From assembly GCF_018130145.1 (NCBI RefSeq), contig NZ_JAFCMB010000004.1, forward strand, positions 372,001-436,000: 64,000 nt of DNA, read 5' to 3'. Position 1 is the stretch's first letter. The number at the start of each line of letters is the position of its first letter. The position numbers and the translations under genes were made by a program. The notes under the pieces were generated by a model. That model was not told the DNA's origin, did not search any database, and saw only the letters and a list, made by a program, of their open reading frames with translations. Shown piece after piece: positions 25,998 to 34,843 of this stretch. Source of the stretch: Bradyrhizobium sp. AUGA SZCCT0176 (lineage in GTDB: Bacteria > Pseudomonadota > Alphaproteobacteria > Rhizobiales > Xanthobacteraceae).

Positions 25998-26648
25998 ATG
26001 AAGAATCTGTTCGTCGTCTCCCACCCGGAATCTGTTCACCACGTCGAACACCTCGTGGGGGGCTGGTACGATACGGCATTAACCGCAAATGGGCGCGCGG
26101 CGGCGAAACTGCTCGCGGAGCGTCTGTCATCGCTCGTCGGTGCTCAGCAAACTGAAATTTACAGCTCTGATCTTCTTCGTTGCTCCCAGACGGTCGACAT
26201 CGTCGCCGAGCGGATCGCTGGCCCGGTTGTTCGGACGTCGGACCTGCGCGAGATCAGCTATGGAGTGGCCGAAGGCAAGCCGCAAGCCTGGCTCGATGCT
26301 CACCAGACCGTCGCCCCGGACGACAACCGCCTCGACCATCGAGGCGGCATCGAGAATGCCGAGACGCGTCGAGAGTTTGCAAATCGCATTTACCGGGCAA
26401 CCGAGATGATCGTGGGCCGCCCATGCAGCACCCAGATCATCGTGACCCACGGTTTCGCCCTGACCTTCGTCGTCGCGGCATGGATCAAAATGCCGATCGA
26501 CGCCGCCGGCTACGTAAACTTCGCAAGCAAGCCCGGCAGCATCACCCATCTGCAGCAGGACCAGTTTTGGAAGAGCCGGACGGTGCGGACGCTCGGTGAC
26601 GTCGCACATTTTGCGGATGGCGGGGATGGGATCGGCAGGGCGGATTAG
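25998..26648 (+). CDS. Histidine phosphatase family protein with altered RHG motif
   Basis: The 216-aa protein follows the phosphoglycerate-mutase-like fold: N-terminal VVSHPES in place of VRHGES, then IYSSDLLRCSQTVDIVAERI, REISYGVAEGKPQAW and the second catalytic segment IIVTHGFALTFVVAAW. The nucleophile His is kept, but the Arg and Gly of RHG are replaced by Ser and Pro, so phosphatase chemistry may be weakened or changed. The stop codon lies inside a repeat. Phosphohydrolase activity is therefore uncertain. Confidence 0.75.
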   Translation: MKNLFVVSHPESVHHVEHLVGGWYDTALTANGRAAAKLLAERLSSLVGAQQTEIYSSDLLRCSQTVDIVAERIAGPVVRTSDLREISYGVAEGKPQAWLDAHQTVAPDDNRLDHRGGIENAETRREFANRIYRATEMIVGRPCSTQIIVTHGFALTFVVAAWIKMPIDAAGYVNFASKPGSITHLQQDQFWKSRTVRTLGDVAHFADGGDGIGRAD

Positions 26649-26680
26649 CGTAGCGTAATCCGCCGTCTTGGTTTGAATGC
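26638..26680 (+). repeat. Direct repeat copy 2 flanking the histidine phosphatase gene
   Basis: This is the partner of 25851-25893. Internally it contains GGCGGATTA-GCGTAGCG-TAATCCGCC, a 9-bp perfect stem that may end transcription of the phosphatase gene. Confidence 0.55.
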
Positions 26681-26823
26681 TAGATAAAGCTAGGCCGCAG
26701 CTTAAGAAGAATAAAAAGCATTCGAGCGATTCAAAGAAACCGCTCGAATGCGAGGGCTTTGATGAGAGCGGGAAAGAGTTTGAGAAGGCAGTGAAAAAGG
26801 CCCTAACCGTCGGACCCAAATAG
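26677..26823 (+). CDS. Possible small lysine-rich protein, 48 aa
   Basis: The frame from ATG 26677 encodes a charged protein (KKNKKHSSDSKKPLE, then FDESGKEFEKAVKKALTVGPK) with AT-richer codons than neighbours. There is no clear ribosome binding site. Its end overlaps, on the other strand, an open frame at 26806-27034. Probably an acquired or decaying gene. Confidence 0.35.
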   Translation: MLDKARPQLKKNKKHSSDSKKPLECEGFDESGKEFEKAVKKALTVGPK

Positions 26824-27034
26824 TTTGCTGGTTGGATCAGGAAGCGTCATGACATTCCCGCCTCGGAAGAAGGGAATTGTTTTACGCATGAAGTCGATAT
26901 CCCTCTCACTCATCGCTCTGCAAACGTGCTCTCTGCTCAACAAGAGTTCGAAGATTTCGTTTTTGTATTCTGGGTTGCCTTTCGCTGTACCCGCCGGTTC
27001 GCGACCAAGCTTACGATGATTCTCCTACCCGACC
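26806..27034 (-). pseudogene. Possible protein remnant without start codon
   Basis: Reading leftwards, an open frame of about 75 codons encodes a protein-like sequence (GNPEYKNEIFELLLSREHV, then SERDIDFMRKTIPFF, then LPDPTSKLFGSDG, stop) with plausible amino acid balance and lower GC. There is no good start codon before the internal Met of RAMSERDID, and a stop lies just upstream, so it may be the C-terminal remnant of a lost gene. No domain is recognised. Confidence 0.3.
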
Positions 27035-27189
27035 GATGGTAACCATCGGCGAGTGCACATCGGGAAAATATTCCCTTCTCACCACGCCTTTCCGCGTGAT
27101 TAAACGCACTCCAATACTCTCAAGCGAGGCTCAGCAGCCCACCAGCGTCGACAAAATTCCGTTTTCCAGAAATTCCGCTTGACGCCACC

Positions 27190-27905
27190 CCCAAATCACC
27201 TGCACACCTCATCCATCCCGTCCCAATGAGAGGGGCGCTCGCGATCGTCACGAACGTGGGACGGGGTGCGGTGGACGCAGCAGCGTCGCGCGCGATAGGT
27301 GGCTGCAGGGTGAGATGAACCTCATGAGCGGCACACGGCGCGCAGGACGAGCGATGCCAACGCCCGAATGGACCTGAAAGCGAAGACGGGCCCTGCCCGG
27401 CGAAGCCAAAGGCGAAGACGGGAATGCTGCGTACGGCAAAACCGTGTGGTCCTGGCACCCGTTGCTGGTGTCAAGTTTGCGGAGGCAAGTCGAACCCGAC
27501 CGGGTCTCGATGAGCCGTCAATTCGCAGACGACGGTGACAAAAAGGAACTCGTTCACCGGGGAGAGCACGGCATAAGCCGTAAAGCCATTGCGCAGGGAA
27601 TGTCGGATCGCCTCCGCTGCCCTGTATGCTAGTGTGCACTTTCCTTTGTGCAAACCGCACACGAGACCGCGGGTGCAGCGTGCATCCGGCATTCCCTGCG
27701 CCCTCTTGATTGAGAGGGTGGGAAGATTTCAAGCAAGACTCGGGCGCAATGCGTCGCGAGATCGCGGAGTTATATGTTGCCGTCGTCCCGGCGAAGGCCG
27801 GGACCCATAACCATAGGGAGAAGTTTTGCGAAAAGTCTCTGCTACCGAGGCTTCACCGAGAGATCACGCGGTATGGGTCCCGGCCTTCGTCGGGACGACA
27901 AGACG
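27190..27905 (+). repeat. Composite long repeat, copy A
   Basis: This region has no supported gene. From about 27213 (CATCCCGTCCCA, then GAGAGGGGCG), through GTGTGGTCCTGGC at about 27444, CGTAAAGCC-TGCGCAGGGAATGTCGGAT at 27590, the ACCGCGGGTGCAGC part, and finally a palindrome at 27780-27905 (GTCCCGGCGAAGGCCGGGA mirrored by TCCCGGCCTTCGTCGGGAC), the same blocks occur in the same order in inverted orientation at 35753-36345. Similarity is imperfect and copy A carries about 150 bp of extra sequence. This is a dispersed Bradyrhizobium element. Confidence 0.75.
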
Positions 27906-28034
27906 GATAATCCTTCGCATGTCAGCAAATTCAACTCGGAACAATTCGCAACAAACCTGCTTCTGCAAACCAGTTGCGACTAGCGCTGTGGATGGCGGCT
28001 TGATGTTGACGGACGCCCTGCTAAACCGCCGGTC

Positions 28035-29423
28035 ATGACATTAACCCACGCCCGCGTTTCCAACCTCAAGACCAACGTCGCCGCGATCTCGATTTTTGCC
28101 AGCGCCGGCATGGCCGCGGCGAAATTCGCGGTCGGGATCGCGATCGGCAGTCTGGCGCTGATTTCGGAGGCCCTGCACTCCTCGGTCGACGTGGTCGCGA
28201 CCATCATCACCTGGCTGGTGGTGCGCGTTTCCGACCAGCCGGCCGACGCGGAACATCATTACGGCCACGGCAAGTTCGAAAGCCTGTCGGCGCTGTTCGT
28301 CATCGCGCTGCTCTATGTGCTGGCCGGCGGCATCCTGGTGGAATCCTGGAGCCGCCTGCGCGAAGGCGCCGCGCCGCCGACGCTCTCGGCCGTGCCCTTC
28401 GTGGTGCTGGTGATCGACATCGGCGTGAATTTCTGGCGGGCGCGGGCGCTGCATCGCACCGCGCGCGAAACCAAGAGCCAGGCGCTGGCCGCCGACGCGC
28501 TGCATTTTGCCTCCGATGTGCTGGGTTCGATCGCCGTCATCATCGGCCTGGTGCTGACCGGCTTCGGCTATGCGTGGGGCGACACGGCGGCGGCAATCGC
28601 GGTCGCCGTGATGATATCGCTGCTGGGCTTGCGGCTGGGACGATCCACCATCGAAACCCTGCTCGATCGCGCGCCGGAAGGCGCGGCGGAGAAGGCCACC
28701 ATCGCGATCCGCGCCGTACCCGGCGTGGTCGGCGTCGAGCGCCTGCGCGTGCGCATGGTCGGGCCGACCCATTTCATCGACGCCATCGTCAACGTGCCGC
28801 GCACCACCCCGATCGACCGGGTCGAGGCGATCAAGCGGACCGCGCAGGCGGCGGTGAGCCAGGCGCTCGGCGACGCCGATTTGACGTTCACCGCGGTGCC
28901 GGTGGCGCGCGACAATGAGAGCGTGCGCGAGCGCATCATGGTGATCGCGCGCAATTCCGGCCTCGCGGTCCACCATGTCACGGTGCACGATCTCGGCGGC
29001 CGGCTGACGGTCAGCATCGACCTCGAAGTCGACGGCGACATGGTGCTATCAGCGGCGCACGACATCGCCCATGAACTGGAACGCAGCATCCGCGAGGACT
29101 TTGGCGAGGATGTCGAGGTCGACACCCATATCGAGCCGCTGGAGCCCGAACTGCCCCACGGCACCGACGCCTCACCCGAACGGGTGGAAGTCATCAAGGC
29201 GGCGCTGGCGGGTTTCGCGGCCAACGGCGCCATCCACGACATCCATAATGTGCGGGTGCGCGACACCGACGCCGGCGAAATCGTCAACTTCCATTGCCGC
29301 GCCGCGCCCTCGATGAGCGTCATCAAGGTGCATGAGAACGTCGACGAGATCGAGCGCGCGCTGCGCCGCGCCTTCCCGACCATCAAGCGCGTGATCAGCC
29401 ACGCCGAACCGCCTTATCTGTGA
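28035..29423 (+). CDS. Cation diffusion facilitator transporter with expanded C-terminus
   Basis: The 462-aa protein has six membrane spans in residues about 12-205 with the CDF metal motifs EALHSSVDVVAT (HxxxD, TM2) and ADALHFASDVLGS (HxxxD, TM5). This indicates Zn/Fe/Mn-type export by proton antiport. Usual CDF proteins are about 300 aa; here the cytoplasmic part is about 250 residues and seems to hold three ferredoxin-like dimerisation modules in tandem (about 210-290, 297-375 and 380-460), each with a VHDL/IHNVRVRDT-like strand. The start at 28035 is an ATG following the CDS-less repeat region. Confidence 0.87.
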   Translation: MTLTHARVSNLKTNVAAISIFASAGMAAAKFAVGIAIGSLALISEALHSSVDVVATIITWLVVRVSDQPADAEHHYGHGKFESLSALFVIALLYVLAGGILVESWSRLREGAAPPTLSAVPFVVLVIDIGVNFWRARALHRTARETKSQALAADALHFASDVLGSIAVIIGLVLTGFGYAWGDTAAAIAVAVMISLLGLRLGRSTIETLLDRAPEGAAEKATIAIRAVPGVVGVERLRVRMVGPTHFIDAIVNVPRTTPIDRVEAIKRTAQAAVSQALGDADLTFTAVPVARDNESVRERIMVIARNSGLAVHHVTVHDLGGRLTVSIDLEVDGDMVLSAAHDIAHELERSIREDFGEDVEVDTHIEPLEPELPHGTDASPERVEVIKAALAGFAANGAIHDIHNVRVRDTDAGEIVNFHCRAAPSMSVIKVHENVDEIERALRRAFPTIKRVISHAEPPYL

Positions 29424-29652
29424 TTCCTGTTTTCGCTCGAAAACGCCATGCTGCGTAATATTACGGACGCGTTCCTGTTTCGGACTCTTTTTGGAGTCCC
29501 CGATTCGTCGTTGGACAAGATTTATTTCATATTAACGAATCGTTGACTCTCGACAGCCCGGGAAAAACGGATTCAAATCGCTGTGATTCGGAAACGACGT
29601 GGGGTTCTTCCGAACGATGTGAAAAAATTAATTTCGGCGGGGGTTTATTAGC
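29424..29652 (+). promoter_or_regulatory. Leader of the PleC-like kinase with a CtrA-like box
   Basis: TTAA-CGAATCG-TTGA at 29532-29546 matches the CtrA consensus TTAA-N7-TTAA at 7 of 8 positions. An 8-bp inverted repeat CGATTCGT / ACGAATCG with a 26-bp spacer overlaps it, and a GACTC-TTTTTG-GAGTC hairpin lies at about 29484-29499. Control by CtrA would close a regulatory loop, since PleC-type kinases act upstream of CtrA. Confidence 0.4.
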
Positions 29653-31953
29653 ATGGCGCGCGCGCATGCGGCGAACGCGTGTGTCCAATCCGACTCGATC
29701 AAGGGATTGGCGCAATCGATCGCTAAACCGGCTTACCACAGGCTGCTCATCGCCGAGCCGGCGCTGCGACGCGCCGTGCCGACCCTGATCATTGCCTTCC
29801 TGATCACGATCTGCCTCGGCGCGGTCGTGCAGGTGATCGACCAGACCCGGCAGAAGCGCGCCGCCATGAAGCGCGACCTCGCCGCCGTCACCGACCTCAT
29901 GGCCGAACGCATCGATCGCCTCGCCTCCGTCCGGCAGGATCGCGCCCTCACCATCGACCGGCTGCAGAGCCTGCTGCCCGAACTCATTCCCTCCTGGGGC
30001 AACGCGGCCGGCCGCCATTTCATCATCACCGGGGTTGAGCATCGCGTGCTGGCGCGGATTCCGGTCGAAGGCCTCAGCGGAAGCGACCGCGTGCTCGACG
30101 TGATCTCCACCGCGCAACTGCTCGCCGCGCCGGCTCAGCAGGGCGTCGTCAACGACATGACGCTGCCGAGCGGCAACGGCGCGCTGGCGATTTCGCGGCT
30201 GGTCAAGGCGCTGCCCGGCCAGGTCATCGTGATCCAGGAGAAGAGCGATCCGCTGTGGGGATCGGACGCGGCGCTGTCGATGACGCTGTCCGCCACCACC
30301 GGCTTCGTCGTGCTGATCCTCGGCTTTGCGTTCCACTGGCAATCGACCCGCGCCCGCGAGGGCGACCTGATCAATGACGCGGTGCGCGGGCGGATCGACA
30401 CCGCGCTCAACCGCGGCCGTTGCGGCCTGTGGGACTGGGACCTGTCGCGCGGGCGCATTTTCTGGTCGCAGTCGATGTTCACGATGCTCGGGCTCGACTC
30501 CCGCAACGACCTGCTGACGTTCGGCGAAGTCAACGCGCTGGTGAAATCCGACGACATCGATCTGTTCGCGATCGCCGACCAGCTGATCTCCGGCAAGCTC
30601 GACCATATCGACCAGACCTTCCGCATGCAGCACACCGGCGGTCACTGGATCTGGCTGCGGGTCCGCTGCGAACTCAGCCAGGCCGCCGCCGACTCTGGCC
30701 TGCATCTGATCGGCATCGCGGTCGACATCACCGAACAGAAGAGCCTTGCCGAGAAAACGGTCGAGGCGGATTTGCGGCTGCGCGACGCGATCGAGACCAT
30801 TCCGGAAGCCTTCGTGCTGTGGGACGCGGAAGACCGCCTGGTGCTCTGCAACTCGCATTTCCAGCGCCTGCACAAACTGCCTGACTCGGCGGTGACATCA
30901 GGCACCTCCTATGAAACCGTGATCGAAGTCGGCAGCATGCCGGAGGTCCGCACCAGGCTGCAGGAGACCGGCGCGCAAGCGCCGGGAGCGCGCACCTTCG
31001 AAGCCCAGCTCGACGACGGCAGCTGGCTGCACATCAGCGAACGCCGCACCAAGGACGGCGGCTACGTCTCTGTCGGCACCGACATTACCCGCATCAAGGA
31101 GCACGAGCAGAAGCTGGTCGAGAACGACGCGCGGATGCGCGCCAACGTGCTCGATCTGAAGCGCTCGCAATCCGAACTGGCCGACCTCGCCGAGAAATAT
31201 TCGCAGGAGAGGACCCGCGCCCAGGAAGCCAACCAGGCAAAATCAAAGTTCCTCGCCAATATGAGCCACGAGCTGCGCACACCTCTGAACGCCATCATCG
31301 GTTTCTCCGAGATCATGGGCAGCGGCATGTTCGGCGTGCTCGGCTCCGACAAATACCAGGAGTACTGCCACGACATCCTGACATCGGGCAAATATCTGCT
31401 CGAAGTCATCAACGACATCCTCGACATGTCGAAGATCGAGGCCGGCCGCATGAAGCTCGACATGGAGCCGCTCGACCTGTCGAACATTCTGGCGGAGTCG
31501 CTGCGCGTGGTGTCCGGGCGCGCGGAAGACAAGCATCTGACGCTGGACGCCGATATCGAAAGCACCATCTCGGTCATGGCCGACCGCCGCGCGGTCAAGC
31601 AGATCTTCGTCAACCTGCTGTCGAACGCCGTCAAATTCACCCCCGACGACGGCCGGGTCACCGTGCGCGGCCAGGTGCTCAGCGATTCCATCGTGCTCGT
31701 GATCGCCGACACCGGCATCGGCATCGCGCCGGATTCGCTGCGGCGGCTGGGCAAACCGTTCGAGCAGGTCGAGAGCCAGCTCACCAAGACCTATCAGGGT
31801 TCGGGCCTCGGGCTCGCCATCGCGAGATCGCTGACCAGTCTGCACGGCGGAACGATGCGGCTGCGTTCCAAGCTCGGCACCGGAACGGTGGTGCGGATCA
31901 AGCTGCCGCGCGAGCCGCAAAAGCCGAGCGCAAAGCTGTCGGTCGCGGCGTAG
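29653..31953 (+). CDS. PAS-domain sensor histidine kinase, PleC/DivJ-like
   Basis: The 766-aa membrane protein has two spans (about residues 38-57 and 213-231) enclosing a periplasmic domain. Two PAS domains follow (about 250-370, GRCGLWDWDLSRGRIFWS, and 380-500, AIETIPEAFVLWDAEDRLVLCN), then a coiled linker, the phospho-acceptor helix (ANMSHELRTPLNAIIGFSEI, His539) and an HATPase domain (NLLSNAVKFTPDDG; ADTGIGIAPD; GSGLGLAIARSL). The block around the His (EIMGSGMFGVLGSDKYQEYC, LLEVINDILDMSKIEAGRM) is typical of kinases that act on DivK in the alphaproteobacterial cell-cycle network. GGCGGGGGT precedes the ATG. Confidence 0.88.
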   Translation: MARAHAANACVQSDSIKGLAQSIAKPAYHRLLIAEPALRRAVPTLIIAFLITICLGAVVQVIDQTRQKRAAMKRDLAAVTDLMAERIDRLASVRQDRALTIDRLQSLLPELIPSWGNAAGRHFIITGVEHRVLARIPVEGLSGSDRVLDVISTAQLLAAPAQQGVVNDMTLPSGNGALAISRLVKALPGQVIVIQEKSDPLWGSDAALSMTLSATTGFVVLILGFAFHWQSTRAREGDLINDAVRGRIDTALNRGRCGLWDWDLSRGRIFWSQSMFTMLGLDSRNDLLTFGEVNALVKSDDIDLFAIADQLISGKLDHIDQTFRMQHTGGHWIWLRVRCELSQAAADSGLHLIGIAVDITEQKSLAEKTVEADLRLRDAIETIPEAFVLWDAEDRLVLCNSHFQRLHKLPDSAVTSGTSYETVIEVGSMPEVRTRLQETGAQAPGARTFEAQLDDGSWLHISERRTKDGGYVSVGTDITRIKEHEQKLVENDARMRANVLDLKRSQSELADLAEKYSQERTRAQEANQAKSKFLANMSHELRTPLNAIIGFSEIMGSGMFGVLGSDKYQEYCHDILTSGKYLLEVINDILDMSKIEAGRMKLDMEPLDLSNILAESLRVVSGRAEDKHLTLDADIESTISVMADRRAVKQIFVNLLSNAVKFTPDDGRVTVRGQVLSDSIVLVIADTGIGIAPDSLRRLGKPFEQVESQLTKTYQGSGLGLAIARSLTSLHGGTMRLRSKLGTGTVVRIKLPREPQKPSAKLSVAA

Positions 31954-31960
31954 CCGGCCC

Positions 31961-32857
31961 TCAAGCCGATTCCAGGGTCGGCGCGACTTCGCGGGCGATC
32001 TGCACCAGGGCTGCGATCAGCGGCGTCATCGGATCGCGCTGCGGGATCACCATGCCGATGCTGTAATCGACCACGGGATCGACGATCGGAATGCTGCGGA
32101 CGGTGTCCGCGAGCCCCAACGTCTCCGCCAGCTTCGCCGGCATCACGCTCGCCCAGCGTCCGGTTTTGACGTGGGTATAGAGCACCAGCAGCGAGTTCGA
32201 CGTCAGCGTCGGCATCGCCTCGGCGCCGACCGACGTCAGCGCGCGGTCGATGATCCGGCGGTTCTGCATGTCCGGCGTCAACAGGCACAGCGGCACCTGG
32301 CCGACTTCCTTCCAGGTGACCTGCTTGCGATCGCCGAACATCGCATCGGGCGCGGTCAGCAGGCGGTAGCTCTCGTTGTAGAGCGGAATGGTGCGAACCT
32401 TGCCGATCGGCTCGTTCTCGATATAGGTCAGCCCGGCGTCGACCTCGAGATTTTCCAACAGCCCCAGCACCTCGGCCGAGGTGCATGACCGGATCTGGAA
32501 ACGCACATCGGGATGGCGCGCGCGGAACGGCGTGGTGAGCTGCGCCACCATGCCGAGCACGGTGGGGATTGCCGCCAGCCTGATCTCGCCGGAGAGCTTG
32601 TCCTTGAGGCTGTTGATCTCCTGCCGCATGGCGCGGGTGTCGCCGACGATCCGCCGCGCCCAGTCGAGCGTGCGTTCGCCCTCGGGCGTAAAACCCTGAA
32701 AGCGCGAGCCACGCTGCACCAGCATGACGCCGAGGATTTCCTCGAGCTGCTTGAGGCTCGTCGACATGGTCGGCTGGGTGACGCCGCACGCCTCGGCGGC
32801 GCGTCCGAAATGCCGCTCCTTTGCGAGCGCCAGCAATAGTTCAAGCTTATCGAGCAA
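31961..32857 (-). CDS. LysR-family transcriptional regulator
   Basis: The 298-aa protein has an N-terminal winged helix (LELLLALAKERHFGRAAEACGVTQPTMSTSLKQLEE) and a periplasmic-binding-protein-like effector domain (about residues 90-290). The sequence type resembles regulators often placed before formate dehydrogenase (fds) operons, from memory, which would fit an oxalate-degrading strain, but no fds genes are here. A perfect dyad lies 93 bp upstream. It converges on the PleC-like kinase with 7 bp between stops. Confidence 0.87.
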   Translation of the reverse strand: MLDKLELLLALAKERHFGRAAEACGVTQPTMSTSLKQLEEILGVMLVQRGSRFQGFTPEGERTLDWARRIVGDTRAMRQEINSLKDKLSGEIRLAAIPTVLGMVAQLTTPFRARHPDVRFQIRSCTSAEVLGLLENLEVDAGLTYIENEPIGKVRTIPLYNESYRLLTAPDAMFGDRKQVTWKEVGQVPLCLLTPDMQNRRIIDRALTSVGAEAMPTLTSNSLLVLYTHVKTGRWASVMPAKLAETLGLADTVRSIPIVDPVVDYSIGMVIPQRDPMTPLIAALVQIAREVAPTLESA

Positions 32858-32949
32858 GAAGGCCTCAGTGAATCTGGTCGGTTAACCCCATCGTCCCGCG
32901 GTGACAAATACCACGGCCACCGCTGGACCCATACGTCAAAAGCCGAACT

Positions 32950-32966
32950 CCGATACACGGTATCGG
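32950..32966. promoter_or_regulatory. Candidate LysR operator
   Basis: CCGATAC-ACG-GTATCGG is a perfect 7-bp inverted repeat. A degraded second copy (GGATACTGATATCGCC) follows at about 32975-32990. Both lie in the 532-bp gap between the LysR gene and the desaturase, which otherwise holds no supported gene. Confidence 0.5.
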
Positions 32967-33390
32967 CGCTCATTGGATACTGATATCGCCCGATTTTCAG
33001 GTCCTATCGGGCGAGCGGCATGGAACGGGTTCCCAATAATTGGAACAATTCCAATTCCGATCAGGGCGCGGGGCCGGCCGTCATTTCGCCTGCCCTTTCG
33101 CCTGCCCCGCGCCCCTTTCGGCCGAGTGCGACCCACGGCCTCAGGATCGGTACCGGACATTGCCTTGCGCCGCCAGCTGGCCGGAACTATTTATGGTGAT
33201 CGAACTTCGGCCGACCGACTTGGCCCCGCCCATAGTGCGCGTGACTGACGAGCCTCAGCCCACTCTCGACTAACATCGTCCGGCCCCTCAGCGGGTCTTT
33301 AACCGGTGGATGCGATCATCACCTCGTCCATCAGCCGTGAGTCATGCCCGGCAGCGGCCGGCATGCGCCAGGGAGCCAAGTACGCACTTC

Positions 33391-34557
33391 ATGTCCGACA
33401 AGCCAGACAATGCCGACGCCCAAACCGCCGATGCGCATGACGACATCATGTACCCGTCCGCGCTGCCGTTCATCGTGCTGCACCTCAGCTGCTTTGCCGC
33501 GTTCTGGACCGGCATCACCTGGCAGGCCGTCGCGATCTGCGTGACGCTGTACTGGCTGCGCATGTTCGCGATCACGGCGGGATATCACCGCTACTTCTCG
33601 CACCGCTCCTATTCGACCAGCCGGCTGTTTCAATTCGTGCTGGCGTTCCTGGCCCAAAGCACCACCCAGAAGAGCGTGCTGTGGTGGGCCGCCAAGCATC
33701 GCCACCACCATCTGCATTCCGATACGCAACATGACGTGCATTCGCCGCGCCACAAGGGCTTCTTCTACAGCCATGTCGGATGGATTTTTTACCGGCAACA
33801 CGACCTGACCGATCTGGTCAAGATCGCGGATTTTGCGGCCTTTCCGGAATTGAGGTTCCTGCACCGGTTCGAACAGCTGCCGAGCGTGATCCTCGCGATC
33901 ACCTGTTTCCTGATCGGCGGATGGTCTGGCCTCGTGGTCGGTTTCGTCTGGAGCACGGTGCTGCTCTATCACGCGACCTTCTGCATCAATTCGCTGGCGC
34001 ATGTTCACGGCCGCAAGCGCTACGTCACCGGCGATGATTCCCGCAACAACTGGCTGCTGGCGTTCTTCACCATGGGCGAAGGCTGGCACAACAACCATCA
34101 CGCCTACCAGAGCAGCGCCCGCCAGGGTTTTCGCTGGTGGGAAATCGACGTCACCTTTTATATCCTGAAGGCGCTGTCATTCGTTCGCGTCGTCCGGGAC
34201 CTGAAGACGCCGCCCGCGGAGGTGCTGCGCAACGAGCAGCGGCTGGGTTCGCGCGTCATCAATCGCGCCGCCGACGAACTCGTCGCATGGTTCAATCCCG
34301 AGCGGATTGCGCTCGCCGTTTCGTCGGCGCTGCATTCATCCGAATTGCTGGCGTTGCAGGAGACGCTGAGCCAGGCCCGGTCGCAAACGGCCGAAGTACT
34401 GGCGTCGTTCCATCCGAGGATTCCCACGCGCGACGAATTACTGGCGCAGGCGCAGGCCATGTTTGCGCGCACCCGCTCGCTCGACGAAATCGTCGATCGC
34501 GCGCACCAGCTCCTGCTGGGCGCGGTCGGCTCGCAGCTGATTGCGGTGCGGGCTTAG
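33391..34557 (+). CDS. Membrane fatty acid desaturase (acyl-CoA delta-9 type)
   Basis: The 388-aa protein has four main hydrophobic segments and the three histidine boxes of membrane desaturases: HRYFSH, HRHHHLHSD (HxxHH) and HNNHHAYQSSARQG. These bind the di-iron centre. It would introduce a double bond into long-chain acyl chains in the membrane. The C-terminal 110 residues are an extra helical region rich in acidic and basic residues (ETLSQARSQTAEVLASF, ELLAQAQAMF). The ATG at 33391 is preferred to one at 33310. A GGCGGAAT-GG-ATTCCGCC hairpin follows the stop. Confidence 0.9.
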   Translation: MSDKPDNADAQTADAHDDIMYPSALPFIVLHLSCFAAFWTGITWQAVAICVTLYWLRMFAITAGYHRYFSHRSYSTSRLFQFVLAFLAQSTTQKSVLWWAAKHRHHHLHSDTQHDVHSPRHKGFFYSHVGWIFYRQHDLTDLVKIADFAAFPELRFLHRFEQLPSVILAITCFLIGGWSGLVVGFVWSTVLLYHATFCINSLAHVHGRKRYVTGDDSRNNWLLAFFTMGEGWHNNHHAYQSSARQGFRWWEIDVTFYILKALSFVRVVRDLKTPPAEVLRNEQRLGSRVINRAADELVAWFNPERIALAVSSALHSSELLALQETLSQARSQTAEVLASFHPRIPTRDELLAQAQAMFARTRSLDEIVDRAHQLLLGAVGSQLIAVRA

Positions 34558-34563
34558 GAAAAA

Positions 34564-34582
34564 GCGGCGGAATGGATTCCGC
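34564..34582 (+). terminator. Hairpin after the desaturase gene
   Basis: A perfect 8-bp stem GGCGGAAT / ATTCCGCC with a GG loop starts 7 bp after the stop. There is no long T run, so it may only pause transcription or stabilise the mRNA end. Confidence 0.5.
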
Positions 34583-34642
34583 CTTCGCCCGTTGGGCTAC
34601 GGCGTGACAAGTGCCATTCCGCCCTGCAAGCCATTCAGACTA

Positions 34643-34843
34643 TCAGAATCCAATGGGGCCGAGCGCCCTGACTGAATCCATGGTCAGATAGCCGGGGAAC
34701 GGCTTCCACCAATCCGGCGCACCGGTGCCGGAGCCGCCGGTCGTGGTGGTGGTGGTCGGCAGCTTATCAAACGCCGATTTCAAGCCGCCTCCACTGATCA
34801 GATCCAGCTCATCGATGCGCAGTTCATGATTGACCTTGGTCAT
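34643..34843 (-). CDS. Double-glycine-leader peptide 2, 66 aa
   Basis: The product begins MTKVNHELRIDELDLISGGG, a classic double-glycine leader (ELDLISGG), followed by a tail with six Thr in a row, a Gly/Ser stretch and an aromatic block (PDWWKPFPGYL). The ATG at 34843 has GGAG seven bases upstream. Leader type matches the peptide at 18612-18836, but the tails differ. No exporter is encoded nearby. It may be a bacteriocin-like or signalling precursor. Confidence 0.6.
   Translation of the reverse strand: MTKVNHELRIDELDLISGGGLKSAFDKLPTTTTTTGGSGTGAPDWWKPFPGYLTMDSVRALGPIGF

Noticed and set aside
27322..27732. 136-codon minus-strand frame in copy A
   Set aside because: It lies in a dispersed repeat; frames of this kind are common in such elements and are not conserved as proteins.
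27780..27905. Palindrome considered as CRISPR-like or transposon end
   Set aside because: There is no regular repeat-spacer pattern, no transposase and no target duplication; it fits the known dispersed palindromes of this group.
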